64,000 nucleotides of DNA, from NCBI GenBank assembly GCA_009760855.2, contig WPIO01000067.1:433501-497500 (forward strand). Direction: 5' to 3'. Shown here piece after piece: positions 1 through 11,512 of the stretch (position 1 is the first letter of the stretch; every line of letters begins with the position of its first letter). Position numbers and translations under genes: made by a program. Source of the stretch: Cristatella mucedo (lineage: Eukaryota; Bryozoa; Phylactolaemata; Cristatellidae). Below the pieces are notes generated by a model that was not told the origin of the DNA, did not search any database, and saw only the letters and a list, made by a program, of their open reading frames with translations.

Positions 1-197
1 CCGGACGGCTGCCCAGTACACCGTGGCACCTCGTGCTTCAGCCACAACCTGTAGCCGATTGTTATGTAATGGAATGAAATGTATCGTAATCTGTAACATC
101 AACAAAGCAGCTCAAACTGTTCAGACGTTACCATGCATTTTTTTACAGCGCACAAAGCCTGGGCGACTTTAGATACACTCACGCTCCGTGTTTGTAG

Positions 198-350
198 GCC
201 GGTGCCAAGGGTTCGTGGGGCGAGAAGGCCAACAACGATCTCAAGTTCACCAAGGGGAAGAGCTTCCGCCACGAGAAGACGAAGAAGAAGCGCGGAAGCT
301 ATCGTGGCGGTGCCATCGACATGGGGGTCAACTCGATCAAGTTCGACTAG
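198..350 (+). CDS. NOLC1: Nopp140/NOLC1, last coding exon (SRP40 C-terminal domain)
   Basis: This exon encodes the 50 C-terminal residues of the nucleolar and Cajal-body phosphoprotein Nopp140, a chaperone of box C/D and H/ACA snoRNPs that links them to RNA polymerase I. It opens after a clear acceptor (tttgtag at 191-197), reads [10 protein letters not shown], contains the diagnostic block [16 protein letters not shown], and ends in NSIKFD followed by TAG at 348-350. That block is the conserved SRP40_C signature of animal and yeast Nopp140. Only this exon lies in the window; the acidic/lysine repeat region would be to the left. The longer open frame starting at 133 is in another frame and is not the gene. 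The identification is firm, although the rest of the gene is not seen. Confidence 0.9.
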   Translation, partial: AGAKGSWGEKANNDLKFTKGKSFRHEKTKKKRGSYRGGAIDMGVNSIKFD

Positions 351-842
351 AAATTAATTAATGGGCAGCTCTATTTTTGTTGACAGTAACTCTGAGCCAG
401 TGTCCGGTTGGCCATTCTCGTGGTTGTTGGGCGCCTGCCGGGGCAGGGCCGACTCGGGGCACTTGCTGAGGCGTAGCCCTGCTGCTGCTGCTGCTGCTGC
501 ACTTTCGGCACATCCTGTGGTGTCCAAATCTAGCCTTGCTTGGGCATCGTTGCTGTCCATTGGTGCCGTGACCTCGTGGCCGAGTAGCTTGAGGTGCTTC
601 AAGTCCTGTGCGGTGGCACCGTCGAAGTAGCCGTCAGGCAGAGCTGTGCTGTTAGTCGATCGCTCGTGGGTGTAGAGCCGCAGTGTTTGTATCGTAGCAA
701 AGCTGTGACCCCGTGTCTTTCGAGTGCATGGCCAAGTGCATTCACTGTATTTCTTTTTTCGATAATAAGCTGTATCTCGATTTCCTTATTTTGCAATCGT
801 TCACCTTGCGATTCTCAAGAGCCTCGCAAGCTAACTGATAAT
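351..842 (+). other. Probable Nopp140 3' UTR and flank
   Basis: This non-coding stretch follows the Nopp140 stop. It contains a short CTG run at about 480-501. I could not find a clean AATAAA close to the stop, so the 3' end of the transcript is undefined. No other gene is visible. Confidence 0.4.
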
Positions 843-906
843 CACGCTTCCTTTGCCGCAAATTTAAATTTTCTAGAAAGAGATCGAGTTCTTCGGGGGC
901 GCCATA
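843..906 (+). mobile_element. LINE family 1, 3'-end fragment
   Basis: It matches the 3' end of the CR1/L2-like family 1 seen intact near 14.0 and 35.8 kb (gcttcctttgc-gcaaat, then ctagaaagagat-gagttct and the ggggcgc arm of the terminal hairpin). It is heavily diverged and lacks the (ATT)n tail. It is a dead-on-arrival fragment. Confidence 0.6.
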
Positions 907-1394
907 ACAAATGTATAGTTATCACTCTCAATGGAAGCGATCCGCCTGGCTGCAGCAGGTAAAACTGCTCTGGGAGCCGTCTCTCTAGTTGGTACTCGGA
1001 AGCTCGTGGGCGACTTGGCCTTAGTGCCCCTTTAGATTCCATTTTTTCTTTTTTTTGGAAAGGCAAGAGGAGCTAAATCACCTGCAATGAGATCTGTCAA
1101 GTAACACGGCAAACATTCGGACGGACTTTAATATTAATACGGCAGTCAAGCTAGTCGGTGCACTGGTGACATCCCTACTAGTCTTGTGTGTGTACGTGTA
1201 GGGCTTCCTGCCATCTGCCTTCCCGGCTCAGCTACCCGGCATGCTTCTCACTTGTTCTTTGTTGAATGAGATTAAGTCTGTTGGCCCCCCTGCATGTGCA
1301 CCGAAGCCCCTTTGGGTTTTGAGTAAGCTGTTGAAAACTCTTCTTTGCGACACCCACCTAGTCTGTGTGGATTGGCCGACGGATCTACATTGCT

Positions 1395-1570
1395 TTAGGG
1401 TACTCACAGTTGGTGCAAATTTCGGCAGCCATGCTTGTCTGTCGTGAGCGTCGCAGTGGCCAAATTGCACCACTTTTCTTGCCGACCTGCACTAGCTCCT
1501 AATGAAGCCGCCTGTCGACTTCAACGTTGTCACTCATTTTTAGGTCCCCTTTTCCTTGTGCTCTAGCATA
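1395..1570 (+). mobile_element. LINE family 1, internal reverse-transcriptase C-terminal fragment
   Basis: The DNA aligns by eye with the copy at 35.2-35.35 kb: the phrases cttgtctgtcgtgagcgtcgcag and cgacctgcact are shared, followed by the equivalent of ttttaggtc. The coding frame is broken. It lies next to, and opposite in orientation to, the following LINE fragment. Confidence 0.6.
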
Positions 1571-1617
1571 CTTATCAGAAGTTTTTCTTGTTAGGAATCG
1601 TATCGTACCAGCTTGTA

Positions 1618-1880
1618 TGGTTCATGGTTGCATGCACAGTATCAGCACTCATTGGCACACAAAAGACGAACCGCAAGGACCTATCAAATGCTATGATAAA
1701 TAAACGTGTTTTTGATTCCTTTTTTAATGTGGTCAAGTCAAGGGATGTCATAACGCCAGTCGGGAGTGAGTTCCAGGCTTTGGGAGCATACGAACTAAGG
1801 CCAAGTCTCTAAAGGATTTGAGTTTCGTACGAAGTACATACAAACGGTTAGACTCCGAAAAATGTGTTGTACGTAGCCAG
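1618..1880 (-). mobile_element. LINE family 1, C-terminal coding/3' UTR fragment
   Basis: On the minus strand this resembles the end of the family-1 ORF and its 3' UTR. The plus-strand phrases gagttccaggctttgggagcat and acgaactaagg match the region at 17.4 kb. Frames are broken and the 3' hairpin is missing. Confidence 0.6.
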
Positions 1881-2220
1881 GGCTACGACCCTGATCCTCG
1901 CACGATCGCCATACATACTGCAGTAGGGTTTGAAGGGCTCTTAACCGGTCAAATCTTAGCCGGTGCTTTCACGGACTATGCAGCTTAAGTCCCGATAAAT
2001 CACCCATACACATAGCTAAATGCATCTTTTGGGTATTAGCAAACTCCTGCGGCCACGTCAATCAATAGAGCTATTAACTATTTTCACACTGCAACAGCAT
2101 GCTAAAACGTTCGTTTGAGGCATATGTAACGTAATGTATTTCCGTCTGTAATTCCGTATAGTCACAAGGACTAAGTGAGTGTTACGCAGGAGTTTTCTAA
2201 AGCACTACGGAGCTTTCAGT

Positions 2221-2398
2221 GGTGAGCCGTAGTGGCTCACTAGGTAAGGTACTTTTCACGACCTCGGGACCCAAGGTTGTGGGTTCGAATCCTGTGGCGA
2301 GTGATCCTGTATCGCCACTGCAAGCGGTGGTGATAGCCGTCATGGCTCTTCTGTCCGTATGCAAAAAGGGGCTGTTAAATCAGCAAGTATTTTTTTGA
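2221..2398 (+). mobile_element. tRNA-derived SINE, copy 1
   Basis: The 5' part is tRNA-like, with a B-box GGTTCGAATCC (in ggttcgaatcctg near 2,283) and a degenerate arm before it. It is followed by a conserved body (gcaagcggtggtgatagccg, ggctcttctgtc, gctgttaaatcagc) and a T-rich tail. The same architecture recurs at 27.8 and 28.5 kb. The body shared beyond the tRNA part shows it is a SINE and not a tRNA gene. Confidence 0.75.
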
Positions 2399-4645
2399 TA
2401 GCCAGGAGACTTCATTTCATGAAACAAGGAGAGAGTGAAAAGCACAACTGAGTCAGGAGGGCGATCGAGGAAGCGACACATAGTGTAATGTACCCTTAAA
2501 CCGCACTTATTCGGATTTCAGGCTATTTATGCGAAAATGGCGACTGCACAGTGGGTAACAGGAGATCAAATATTCACTTGTCCTGATCGCAAAGGATTTT
2601 GTGAGCCAATAGCTATTCTATTTTTTTTTATTGTAGGCATTTGATATTAGGGAGACCGACGTTTTTACTCAAAGGATGCAATATTAATTGAACAGTTTAC
2701 CACTATAATGAATATAATGTAAAGGATGTACTATAATCTAATAGCAAAGGTATTTATTAATTATATTAGTTAGTGTGATCAACGTACACAAGGGTTGATA
2801 TGTAAAATAATTTTTTGTCACTGGGTGTCTGGGTTGGATCGAAAAGACATCAGGTGCATGCATGCATGCAGCGATTGTTTGTGCACTTGGCTCTTCGATG
2901 CCTGGTCGATAAGCTGGATAAAAAGCCTTTTGGGCACCGTCTACTCTGCCATGTGCTTTTATCTAAACTTGCTTCGCTAGCCACAACCTCTGCTGAGGGA
3001 GCTGGGTTACGAAGCGGAAGCAGCAGCAGCAGTGGAAGCAGCGGCGGAGGTAGTAGTAGCAGCAACACAAGAGCTTGAGTCTACGTGTTCCCCGGGCGGG
3101 GACTATTTGCTTCTGGTCCGATGGGATCGGTCCAATGGTGAGCCAGGCTCTCTAGTCTGTACTGCATCCGAAGCCTGCCGGCACTGTCCCACCATCGCAG
3201 TCCTGTCGGGCGAAATCGTCTTGCCTCTCTTGTCTCACTGTCGTCGATGCTACTCTTGAAATTGCCAAAGGGCCTCAAGTAAGTCTTCCTGCAAAGAAAG
3301 TGCTTGCTGGAGCGTTAAATAGCCCATGAATATATACGTTCGAGGTCTGGGGTGGTCGTTAGCTGCACTGCACGTTTTGCCGTTAGCCTGCTGGCAGTGA
3401 CCTGTGCCACCCAAATGGCTCGCGATGCAGAAACTAGATGTAGCTAGTGGCCTGCACCTACCGTCTCTGCACGTCACCTAAACTTGAAGCACACGGGCAA
3501 ATGCCACTAAGCACTAAGCCAGTGTGACAAAACAGTTGTACTTCCTAGCTAGTGAACCGGAGCTTGCTAGCTAGCAAGGCCTCATGGAGGAGAGACGTTG
3601 AAGCCCCTCTGATAGGATGCATTGCTGTAGCACCAGGAAGCGTCCGGTCACCGCTACTGTCGGTTGCTGAGGAACTATTACCTCCTGCTTTCTATCATTG
3701 TTTTGGTTGCCATTTTGGTTGGCACTTTTTTGAGACGAAAAAAGCGAAAGATTCTTCCAGTCTGAGAAGGTGGGGGTGGCACAGCCAAGCACTTAAACGA
3801 GACCGAACTCATTCGAACCGACGCCGCTTTGTGACCCAAACATCCGATGAAGACTGTACACAAAATGCCACCGATCGGCTTTGGAAAGCGATGGGTGGTT
3901 GCACAGCAGAGAGATACGATTAGACAATGAGCAGCAGCGTGCTCGCCTTGCTAAAACACGTCACAACCCCCCTTGCACTCACTGGATGATGCATTGGCAG
4001 CCATGCTGCCGAGTCACTGCACAGCAAGAGGGAGAAGAAACGCCCAGCCTACGGCCATACTTGTCGATCCTCAAACCTGAGCTCGTGCTCAACTCGTGAA
4101 CTCGTGAACCGCTCGCGAGTCGGCTAGCTCGAGGCCTTTCCTCGCGCTACGCGCCTCGTCGGCTGCTTTCACCTCGGGTCACTCAACGACGCTACTGGTG
4201 GCCAGCGACAGCTGCCTTGGAAAGCTCGCCTCGCTGTAGCCGACCCTGTAGCCGAACTCATTGTCATGTACGAGGGAATCGCCAGTGAGCCAGAAAAAAA
4301 GTCGTCTTGCTCTCTAAGATCATCGATTATCTCACCTATTTATCTCACCTATTGGTCGATCGATCCCGATCGACTGATCTATCAATCTCGATCGCTGCGA
4401 TCGTCGACCGTAAATTGTGAAAGCCGCAGAAACTGCCGACGGTCGGTGGGCAGGCAATAAACTCATTCTCGGCTATAGGTTTCGGCAGCAGCCTCCTTAG
4501 GTCGGACAGAAAAAAGTCGCCGCGAGCTCCGATGTCCCGACTCACAGCTCACAGGCGTCTCTTATTTTAACTGCACATTCGGCTGCTACGCTGGATGCGT
4601 AAGTATAAGCAGATAGATCATCTAGGATGCTTCCAGATTGATGGA
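2399..4645. other. Intergenic, no gene recognised
   Basis: The stretch is AT-rich to about 2.8 kb. It then holds an AGC/AGT-rich imperfect repeat near 3,013-3,066. The short open frames here give low-complexity or unconvincing peptides. I see no gene. Confidence 0.4.
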
Positions 4646-5046
4646 ATACTGTAGCGCCCTGCTGGCTTTGGCTGAATTTTAGCGCGAACAAGAGCTGTTC
4701 GGCGGCGGGCTAGAGCCTCTTTGTCCTGGAGCAGTGAGCCAGAGAGGAGCGTCAGTGCGGTTAGAGAGGAAGCGCTTAGGAGCAGGCCAGGAAGCTCGGA
4801 GACGAGCAGCGGCGATTCGGCCTTTAGAATTGGTCCGATACTCGCGGAAGCTGCTGATAGATGTTGGCTGGCCTGTCAACCCCCGCCTTCCCTCTTCCCA
4901 AGAAAGAAGCGTCTGGAACCCATTCGCCATTCAAGCTGGACGGAGGTGCCCTGCCAGTGGCCTGGGGACGGTAGTCATTCCTTGCCGTAATGCGCCATGG
5001 TGTCGGGCCCAATACCACTAAGCTCTTGCCCCATTGTCTCAGCCAA

Positions 5047-5054
5047 GTATTTAA
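5047..5054 (+). promoter_or_regulatory. Putative LTR TATA box
   Basis: TATTTAAG lies about 400 bp into the LTR and about 670 bp before an AATAAA, the position expected of a U3 promoter. It is predicted from sequence only. Confidence 0.35.
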
Positions 5055-5380
5055 GAGTCGAGCGACGCTCGCTCTGGGTCTTTTGCCTCGTGTTCTTTTG
5101 TCTTTTGGTCCGGCTTCGACGCCGTCGCACTCGTTTTCTCTGAAAGCGAGGGAGGAGGGCGGGCTGTCCGCCGACGATGGACGGAACAAGACGAGACAGC
5201 GCAAGGAGGATTCGGTGGAACTCCACCGAACACGGTCGTATCGCGCCCGAGCTGGCATTTTGTGTATTCTTTCGTGTTTTGTGTTTCTTTTGTGTCGTAT
5301 GTGTGCGCGCTAGCACGTGGTCTCGGCATAGGGATTTGCCGGCATTTGGGTCGTTTCCCATTATACTCGTAAGCAGCCCC

Positions 5381-5660
5381 AGTGTGGAGAAGTATTCCCT
5401 CCGCAAGAGTGCTTGAGTTGGCGTGTGTGGAGTATTCCGGTCGCACTGGTGGAAACCGAGTTCTAGTTCACCGGTCAGGGTTTAGACTCCGGTATGCGCT
5501 TCAGTGCGGAGGAGTATTCCCTCCGCAAGAGTGTTTACGTTGGCGTGTGTGGGGTATTCCCTCGGCACAGGTGGGAACGGATTCCTAGTTCACCGGTTAG
5601 GGTTTAGGGTCCGGGTCGCGCTTAGTGTGGAGGAGTATTCCCTCCGCAAGAGTGTTGAAC
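5381..5660 (+). repeat. About 122-bp tandem repeat inside the LTR
   Basis: The phrase gtattccctccgcaagagtg occurs three times (near 5,391, 5,514 and 5,635), spaced about 121-123 bp. The intervening phrases agttcaccggt-agggtttag are also repeated. That gives about 2.3 units of a direct repeat in the predicted R region. Confidence 0.8.
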
Positions 5661-5944
5661 GTGCGAGGAGTGTGGAGATAAAGCTGAACTAGACGCCCAG
5701 CGACTTTGTGCGCTTGCGAATAAAGTTCAGTAAAATCCCCAATTTGTGTGTCTTGCTTCCAATTCACGCCGCGGACTCACAACCCCCTTTAGTAACGGTA
5801 AGCAGGTAAGCGCCAGAAACGCTCGTTTCGTGGCGACCAGCTTATTGCGCGTACGCGCGCACCGAACGGCATTAGGCTATAGGCTACGCCGCTAGGTAAG
5901 CGGCAGGTCAAGCCTACCCCGCCGAGCCTTCGGCGTTACAATAC

Positions 5945-7247
5945 ATAAAAGGTCCAGCCAGAAAAAAGGTCAACCGCTGCATGAGTCAGATGATGTTGCA
6001 CTAGTCATACCCCACACGAGAGGATACCGTGCCGAGCGCTGAGGGTGCTTTGAAATAGATGACGGAACTAAAACGGCACAATGAGCGCCATCTTTAAAGC
6101 CTGCTTAACAGCTTCGGGACCAACGGCGTCATCCCAGCGAACTCCAAATCGGTCCATGACAACGACACCTACAAGCAGCGCCTCTCTCGGTGACAATCTC
6201 GGCCACCGTACGGGTCAAATGGAAAAAAGAAGTAGGCGGGCAGGCAGGCGGGCAGTCAGGCAGGCAGGCGGGCGGGCGGGCGGGCGGGCAGGTAGGCGGG
6301 CCAGCAGGCAGGCAGCGTGGCAGACATAACGCTTACCGGCGAGCTTCCTCATGAGCACCTCAATCCTCGCATCGCCAGACCTATAGAGCGTGACATAGCA
6401 AGAATAAGAAGACGGCAGTCTTCAAGAAAATATGCTAACGAGAAGCAAAGACACTTGCCTGTTGGGCTCTGTGGCGCTATATTTCAATGTCTATCCACTC
6501 TCCAGGCCGAGATCGTGCCAGATATCTCCTGTTTCGAAGCTGTAATCACGAAACCCGTATGAAAAACCAAAGTAGACGCAGGAGGTCAGCGTACATTGTG
6601 CCAGGTCGCCGAATGCGATGCCCTCACCAAATGGCGGTGGAGTGCCAATGCGCTCGGATACAGCGGGCCCAGTGCGAGCGCTGCTCGCATCGCCCATGAT
6701 GCGCTACACAAGCTCGGATCGAGAAGCACAAGGCGGACAGCTTGCTCAATAAATGAACTCAGCAGTGCGTTGAATAATCGGTATGGAAATAAGGCCTTTG
6801 GAAACTAAACAGTGATCAATGGGTGCATGGCTCAACAGTGAAAGCAGCCCACCGGAGTTCTTGTAGACTGAGCACCACGTCCACAGCACAGTCAAGTGAG
6901 CAATAGCGCTCCCATAAAGCCTTTCATATTTGTAATTTGGAACGTCCGAAAGCATCCCATTAAGGCAAAGAAGTGGGGTAGGATGATTTGATCCCTGCAG
7001 AAGATAGCGTTGCACGGTGGCCAACGAAGCTGTGACAGGATACAGACAGACGTGAGATGCCATCCATGTTTCACAAAACTACGCGATCCCTCGATACCGA
7101 GATCGTGATCTAGATCCAAGTCCCGAGCAGGGTCAGAAGGTCAACTACATTTAACGGAATTAAGCCGATCGTAGTAGGACTTGGGAAGGCTTTTCCTTTC
7201 ATAGGAAATTCACATCGGTTCATAGAGCTAAACAACATCAATGGACT
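5945..7247. other. Intergenic; GGCA/GGCG-rich minisatellite within
   Basis: An imperfect ggca/ggcg tandem tract lies at about 6,233-6,315. The rest has only short unconvincing open frames, including a 105-codon minus frame at 6,746-7,063 that I do not recognise. Confidence 0.4.
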
Positions 7248-7450
7248 TATACTAAGAATAATAATAATAATGCCTTTGATATAGCGCCCTCAGAGAACTC
7301 AATCTCTTTCTGGGCACTTAAAATTTGCTGCAAAGGAAGCATGATCAAATTGTTAGTGGTGTCATACTCCATAAACAAATAGAATAACATGGCTAGGGGT
7401 GACATGCACAGGGTCAACATCAAGTTTGGCAAGTGACAGCATGCACTTGA
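7248..7450 (-). mobile_element. LINE family 1, 3'-end fragment
   Basis: Read on the minus strand it ends in the terminal hairpin (ggcgctatatc arm) and an (ATT)n tail, seen as aataataataat at 7,257-7,270 on plus. Upstream is the typical 3' UTR with gcatgctg-like phrases. It is a 5'-truncated copy of about 200 bp. Confidence 0.8.
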
Positions 7451-8059
7451 TGTACCGGCGAACTAAAATGCTGATTTTACAACCAATGCGAATCTAATAG
7501 CCGAAATGTCCGGCACACCAAAGCCTATTAATATAAATAGGTGGTCGCTGTAAGCCTTAAAGCACACATTGACATACTTGATTTTAAGGATGCAGTTATG
7601 CTAAGTGACTAGAACTACTATTATCCCTAGACACTAGCCCCTTCAATGAAATTCTCACAAAATCGACGTTTCACCAAGGACTAGCAGGCTGGAAACGCGA
7701 GGCACTCAGCGAAGATCTTCTTGATAACACTGGTACAGGGTTTCTGGTAACTGTTAATAACAGTAAAGCAGCTGTTTTTCGCCTAAAATAAAAAACTAAG
7801 CAATTGATTGTTTTGGTTTACTGTTTCAAATGGCTATTTTTAAATAAAAAGATAGGACAAGTGAAGATTCAACGTTCAGTATGGATATGAAATATGTAAG
7901 GGAAATCAAAATTTTAAAATTTCATTTGAATGTGTTAGTGATTTGTTGTAAAGACTTGATCAAATTGGCCATAAACCAAAATTAAAGTGCAATCTTTATC
8001 AAAATGAAATAAGACATCAATTAAATTGATCTTGTGTCATCATCAAATATTGATGTTTT

Positions 8060-9830
8060 TTTCAGCCGTACCTTCAGTTTGGGAAGACGCCGAAAAACGA
8101 AAGAATCCAATAATTACAGAAGAGCTGGAAGGTCAATATCGATGGAGCAATACAATCATCAAACGTTGTGGAAACTCCATGATAAAGTTGAAGAATCATC
8201 TGAAAATACACGGAGTTGATTTTGATAAACCAACTGGAGGGTGCCACACCCAAGGAAGAGCGCATGAGCAAGGGAAGGGAGGAAGAACGATTTGCCAATT
8301 TCCCAGGGCGAAAGAGTCTGAAGAAGATTGTTACTGATTAGGATGCTGATAGAATATCGATTAGAGCTGTCACTAGAAATAAGTATATACGGCAATCGAT
8401 CTCACGGGACGAATTGAACTTTCAGCAAACAAAAGCGATAAGAAACAAAACGATTGCTAACATCAAGGGAAAGCTCGAGAGAGGAGTACAGTTTAGCTTG
8501 ACTGTGAATGAATACATAAACATGAGAGGATATCGATTCTTTGGAGTCAACATTCACGATACTGGCTATAAAACGAAAAATCAAAATTAAGATGGGTCTC
8601 GTTCGCGTATTTGGTTCGTGCATTGCTCTCGATATGGACGACTAAATGAAACAGCATTTGAGCCCTTTTGGAAGAACAATGGCGAGGGATTTGGCGGGAT
8701 CTACTCAGGATGGTACTGCAGTAAATAGGAAATACAGTAGCCATATTGATCTCATCGGGCAGCTCTGTTTACCATTGGAGTATGTGGCACGTTGTACAAG
8801 AAGAGCACTGAAATAGACTATTGAAACCTCAATAGTGACGATATGGATCACATGGACAATTTTGAAGCATGTACGGACTTGGAGGTGATCGGCGATGATA
8901 CATTAGAAGGAGACGTCTTACCAAGATCTGCTCACGAAATCGCACAATTTAGTCAATTTAATTAAAAAATAAACAGTTCGAAATAATATTTTTCAATAAG
9001 AAGTTAAAGGAGAGTTCGGACGCGAGATTGAACTGCAGCGTGATGTAAAGACGCGCTGGAACTCCATCCCAACAATGTTAGAGCCGCAAGTAAAGACAGA
9101 CATCGTCATCCGCTAGACACTAACCGAATTCAAGGCAATAGAAATGATTTGGAAACTGGATTTTGATGCTCTCAAAAACTCTTCTGAAGGCAATCGAACC
9201 TGTAAAAAATGCTTTTGAGAATTTAAGTCGAGGAGATGAGACATTGATGAGTGCTGACATAATTTTAGAATTAGTTTTCAACAAACTCTCTAAGCTGAAT
9301 AATGAAATTCGTACCGAGCTCATAGAAAGTTTGAAGTGTCGCGTTGAAGAGCGATTGATCAAGGATGTCGTGAGCTTCTTTCGCAGTCTCAAGGATTCCT
9401 CTGTCACCCCGTCATAAACTATGCTAAATTTCGCTGGAAATCCAGCGTCTTATTTATTTGGAGTCAACGATTTAGAAGTTGTCGTCGAACAGTCGTCAAA
9501 TGATGCTGAAAGTGTGAACGTGTCCCTTCAAGATGCAATGAATTTGTTGCTTCAAAAAAATGGACCACGAGTTGCATTCGGATGGCAGTTTCAGATTGCT
9601 CAAGTCCGAATTCGCACACTCTTCAGGTAGTTTGACCAGTGAACCAAAAGTCTCCAGAAATTATACAACGCAATTCTATCGATCAAGCTGACATCAACGG
9701 ACGTTAAAAGAATTTTTCGGTCCGTACGAATTTCTGTACAAAATTAAGATGGCGTCTCTCAGACGAGTCGTTTAATGTTGCACTTGTATTCTCTAAATAT
9801 TATTATAAGTACAAATTTATTGATTTAGAA
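8060..9830 (+). pseudogene. Decayed hAT-type DNA transposase
   Basis: Translated pieces in shifting frames follow the order of a hAT transposase. A zinc-finger-like C..S..KLKNHLKIHG lies near 8,165. A segment FSLTVNEYINMRGYRFFGVN near 8,500 resembles the 'sl..DeWts...ryl.v..H' core. TRWNSIPTMLE near 9,051 is the hallmark RWNS motif. KAIEPVKNAFENLSRGDET (about 9,184-9,240) matches the 'lepfk.aTe.LS' stretch. LTSTDVKRIFR near 9,690 and NVALVFSKYYY near 9,775 match the C-terminal dimerisation region. Several stops and frameshifts separate these blocks, so it is inactive. I did not find convincing terminal inverted repeats. Confidence 0.7.
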
Positions 9831-10276
9831 TGTATTGTGAAAGATATATAATAAAACTGTGTTTATCAAAAAATAAGCTATCGACTTTAAAATTAGTGAA
9901 AAAATGAAAAAAACAGTAAAAACAACTGCTGACAACAGCTGTCTTTAAAAATGACCATTTTTTCAGGAACCCACACTGGAAGCTAGATAAATATATACCC
10001 TGCGAGATTACGTACATCAAAATTTTAATATAACTTACCCCGCGGGCAGAAGTCTTTTAGCTAGATTATTGTGTTCGATCAGTAGTGCCTCAATAACTTA
10101 AGCAAGCACCGAGACGTATCGTTCTCCTTTCGTACCCACTATGTTGAGGACAGTGCTTACGGCATCTCTCAAGGTCTCAGATACCTGAAACTATGTGTAT
10201 ATACATTGCCTATGACCCGGCCAGTGCACTATACAATATATATATATTAATAAAAACTAATTTTTATTCATTGCAG

Positions 10277-10437
10277 CTCGGAAGATCGACAGACGACGCA
10301 AACGCGAGCGGTTAGGAAATCCCGTTGTATGGGGCAGAGCTCTCCAGGAGGAACTTCTACAGCTAGAAAATCAGCCAATCTGCCAATCTGTTAAAAGTAA
10401 AAGAAATATTAGCCTTCAAAGTGGCACGAATGAATAA
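10277..10437 (+). CDS. Possible terminal exon of an unidentified gene
   Basis: A T-rich stretch ending ttgcag at 10,271-10,276 looks like an acceptor. It is followed by 53 open codons containing KIDRRRKRERLGNPVVWG and ending TAA at 10,435-10,437. An AATAAA overlaps the stop. The basic start and clean acceptor suggest an exon, but no partner exon is visible and the family is not recognised. It could equally be a fragment of a mobile element next to the hAT relic. Confidence 0.25.
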
Positions 10438-10616
10438 ATAAACTAAATAAATTCATCTGTTTTGCACCGTCAAGTTGTGGGCGTGTCATCACCATCGTGT
10501 GGTTCCGCCCCCCCCAGCCGACGCTCCGTCCGCCCGACGGGCGGGCTCCATGCCGGCACCGGACATAACCGCGCCGCAAAATTCGCTTCCTGCCTGTGCA
10601 TCGGCCTATAGGCACG

Positions 10617-11107
10617 CTATAATAATAATTATAATAATAATTCACTTGATAAAGCACCCTCAGAGAACTTAATCTCTCTCTAGGCGCTTTACATTTGCTG
10701 TAAAGTGAAATGCAATTGAATGGTAAGTAAAACTGGAGATATGCTGGCAGAGCCAATTTCGAGCGTCAGCCTTTCCAATTTCTGAATCACACTGGGTTTG
10801 CCCATAACTAGTAAGTTAGTTTTATCATCGTTTAGTTTTAGAAAATTTGCTGCCATCCATGATCGGATGTCATCAATGCATGCAGCAAGTGAATTGAGAG
10901 AATTTGAGGTGCTCGAAGGCTGGGAGGGATCAAAGCAAAGGTACAACTGAGTGTCATCTGCATAGAAGTGAAAGCCTAGATTGTGCTTGGCAATCACATC
11001 AGCAAGAGGGAGAGTATAAACGGTGAAAAAAACCGGACCTAGCCCGGAGCCCTGAGGTACTCCATATTTCAGAGGTACTTCAGATGATCTTTGTCCATTC
11101 ACGCTAT
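10617..11107 (-). mobile_element. LINE family 1, internally deleted copy
   Basis: The minus strand carries the RT segment with the YADDTQLYL box (about 10,945-10,972) and DIRSWMAANFLKLNDDKTNL. It then jumps directly to the 3' UTR hairpin and (ATT)n tail, seen as TAA units on plus from 10,619. About 750 bp of C-terminal coding sequence present in the copy at 17.2-18.0 kb is missing, so this is a deletion derivative. Confidence 0.85.
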
Positions 11108-11376
11108 CCACTCTCTCCTCTCTTACCAACACGTGCTTCGGAGAAGCATGCACGACGGCAAATACACGAGTAAGTACGCATGCACGCGTTTGTCACCGTC
11201 GCCTGCGTATTAACACAGCCGTAGCCTTTGCTACAGCAACTCACTTGTACGGGTTTCGTTCTTCGTCGTGCCGCCATCGCGCGCACGAGCCCCGCCCACA
11301 AGATAACTTGGTCTCTATTCGGGCGCCTCACATTTGCCACGATGCTCAAGCCTGCGACCTTGGTCATCAAATATAC

Positions 11377-11512
11377 TAATAATAATAATAATAATAATAA
11401 TAATGCACTTGACAAAGCGCCCTCAGAGGACTAAATCTCTCTCAAGGCGCTTTACATTTGCTGCAAAGGGAAATGCAATTGAATGGTGAGTGAAATCACG
11501 AGTAAAATCATA
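11377..11512 (-). mobile_element. LINE family 1, 3'-end fragment
   Basis: It comprises a (TAA)n run at 11,378-11,403 on plus (the (ATT)n tail), then gcacttgacaaagcgccctcagagga and the complementary hairpin arm gcgctttacatttgctgcaaa. This is about 135 bp of 3' UTR only. Confidence 0.85.

Larger units (their letters stand above)
4650..5940 (+). mobile_element. Solo LTR of an LTR retrotransposon
   Basis: The element starts TGTAGCGCC and ends GGCGTTACA, which are inverted copies differing at one position and carry the TG...CA ends of LTRs. It is flanked by a perfect 4-bp direct repeat ATAC (4,646-4,649 and 5,941-5,944), the expected target-site duplication. Inside, a TATA-like TATTTAAG near 5,047 and an AATAAA near 5,719 sit in the right order for the U3-R-U5 layout. 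No gag or pol frame follows, so it is most simply a solo LTR left by recombination. Internal tandem repeats are listed separately. Confidence 0.75.

Noticed and set aside
133-357. 74-codon open frame overlapping the Nopp140 exon
   Set aside because: It reads the Nopp140 exon in another frame and runs through the intron acceptor. The peptide is Arg/Ser noise.
4047-4060. 14-base match to the start of metazoan 5S rRNA (gcctacggccatac)
   Set aside because: The match stops after the first 14 bases and no internal 5S promoter follows, so it is too short to call a gene or a 5S-derived SINE.
6746-7063. 105-codon minus-strand frame
   Set aside because: No domain, splice signals or partner exons are seen, and composition is not protein-like enough to support a gene.
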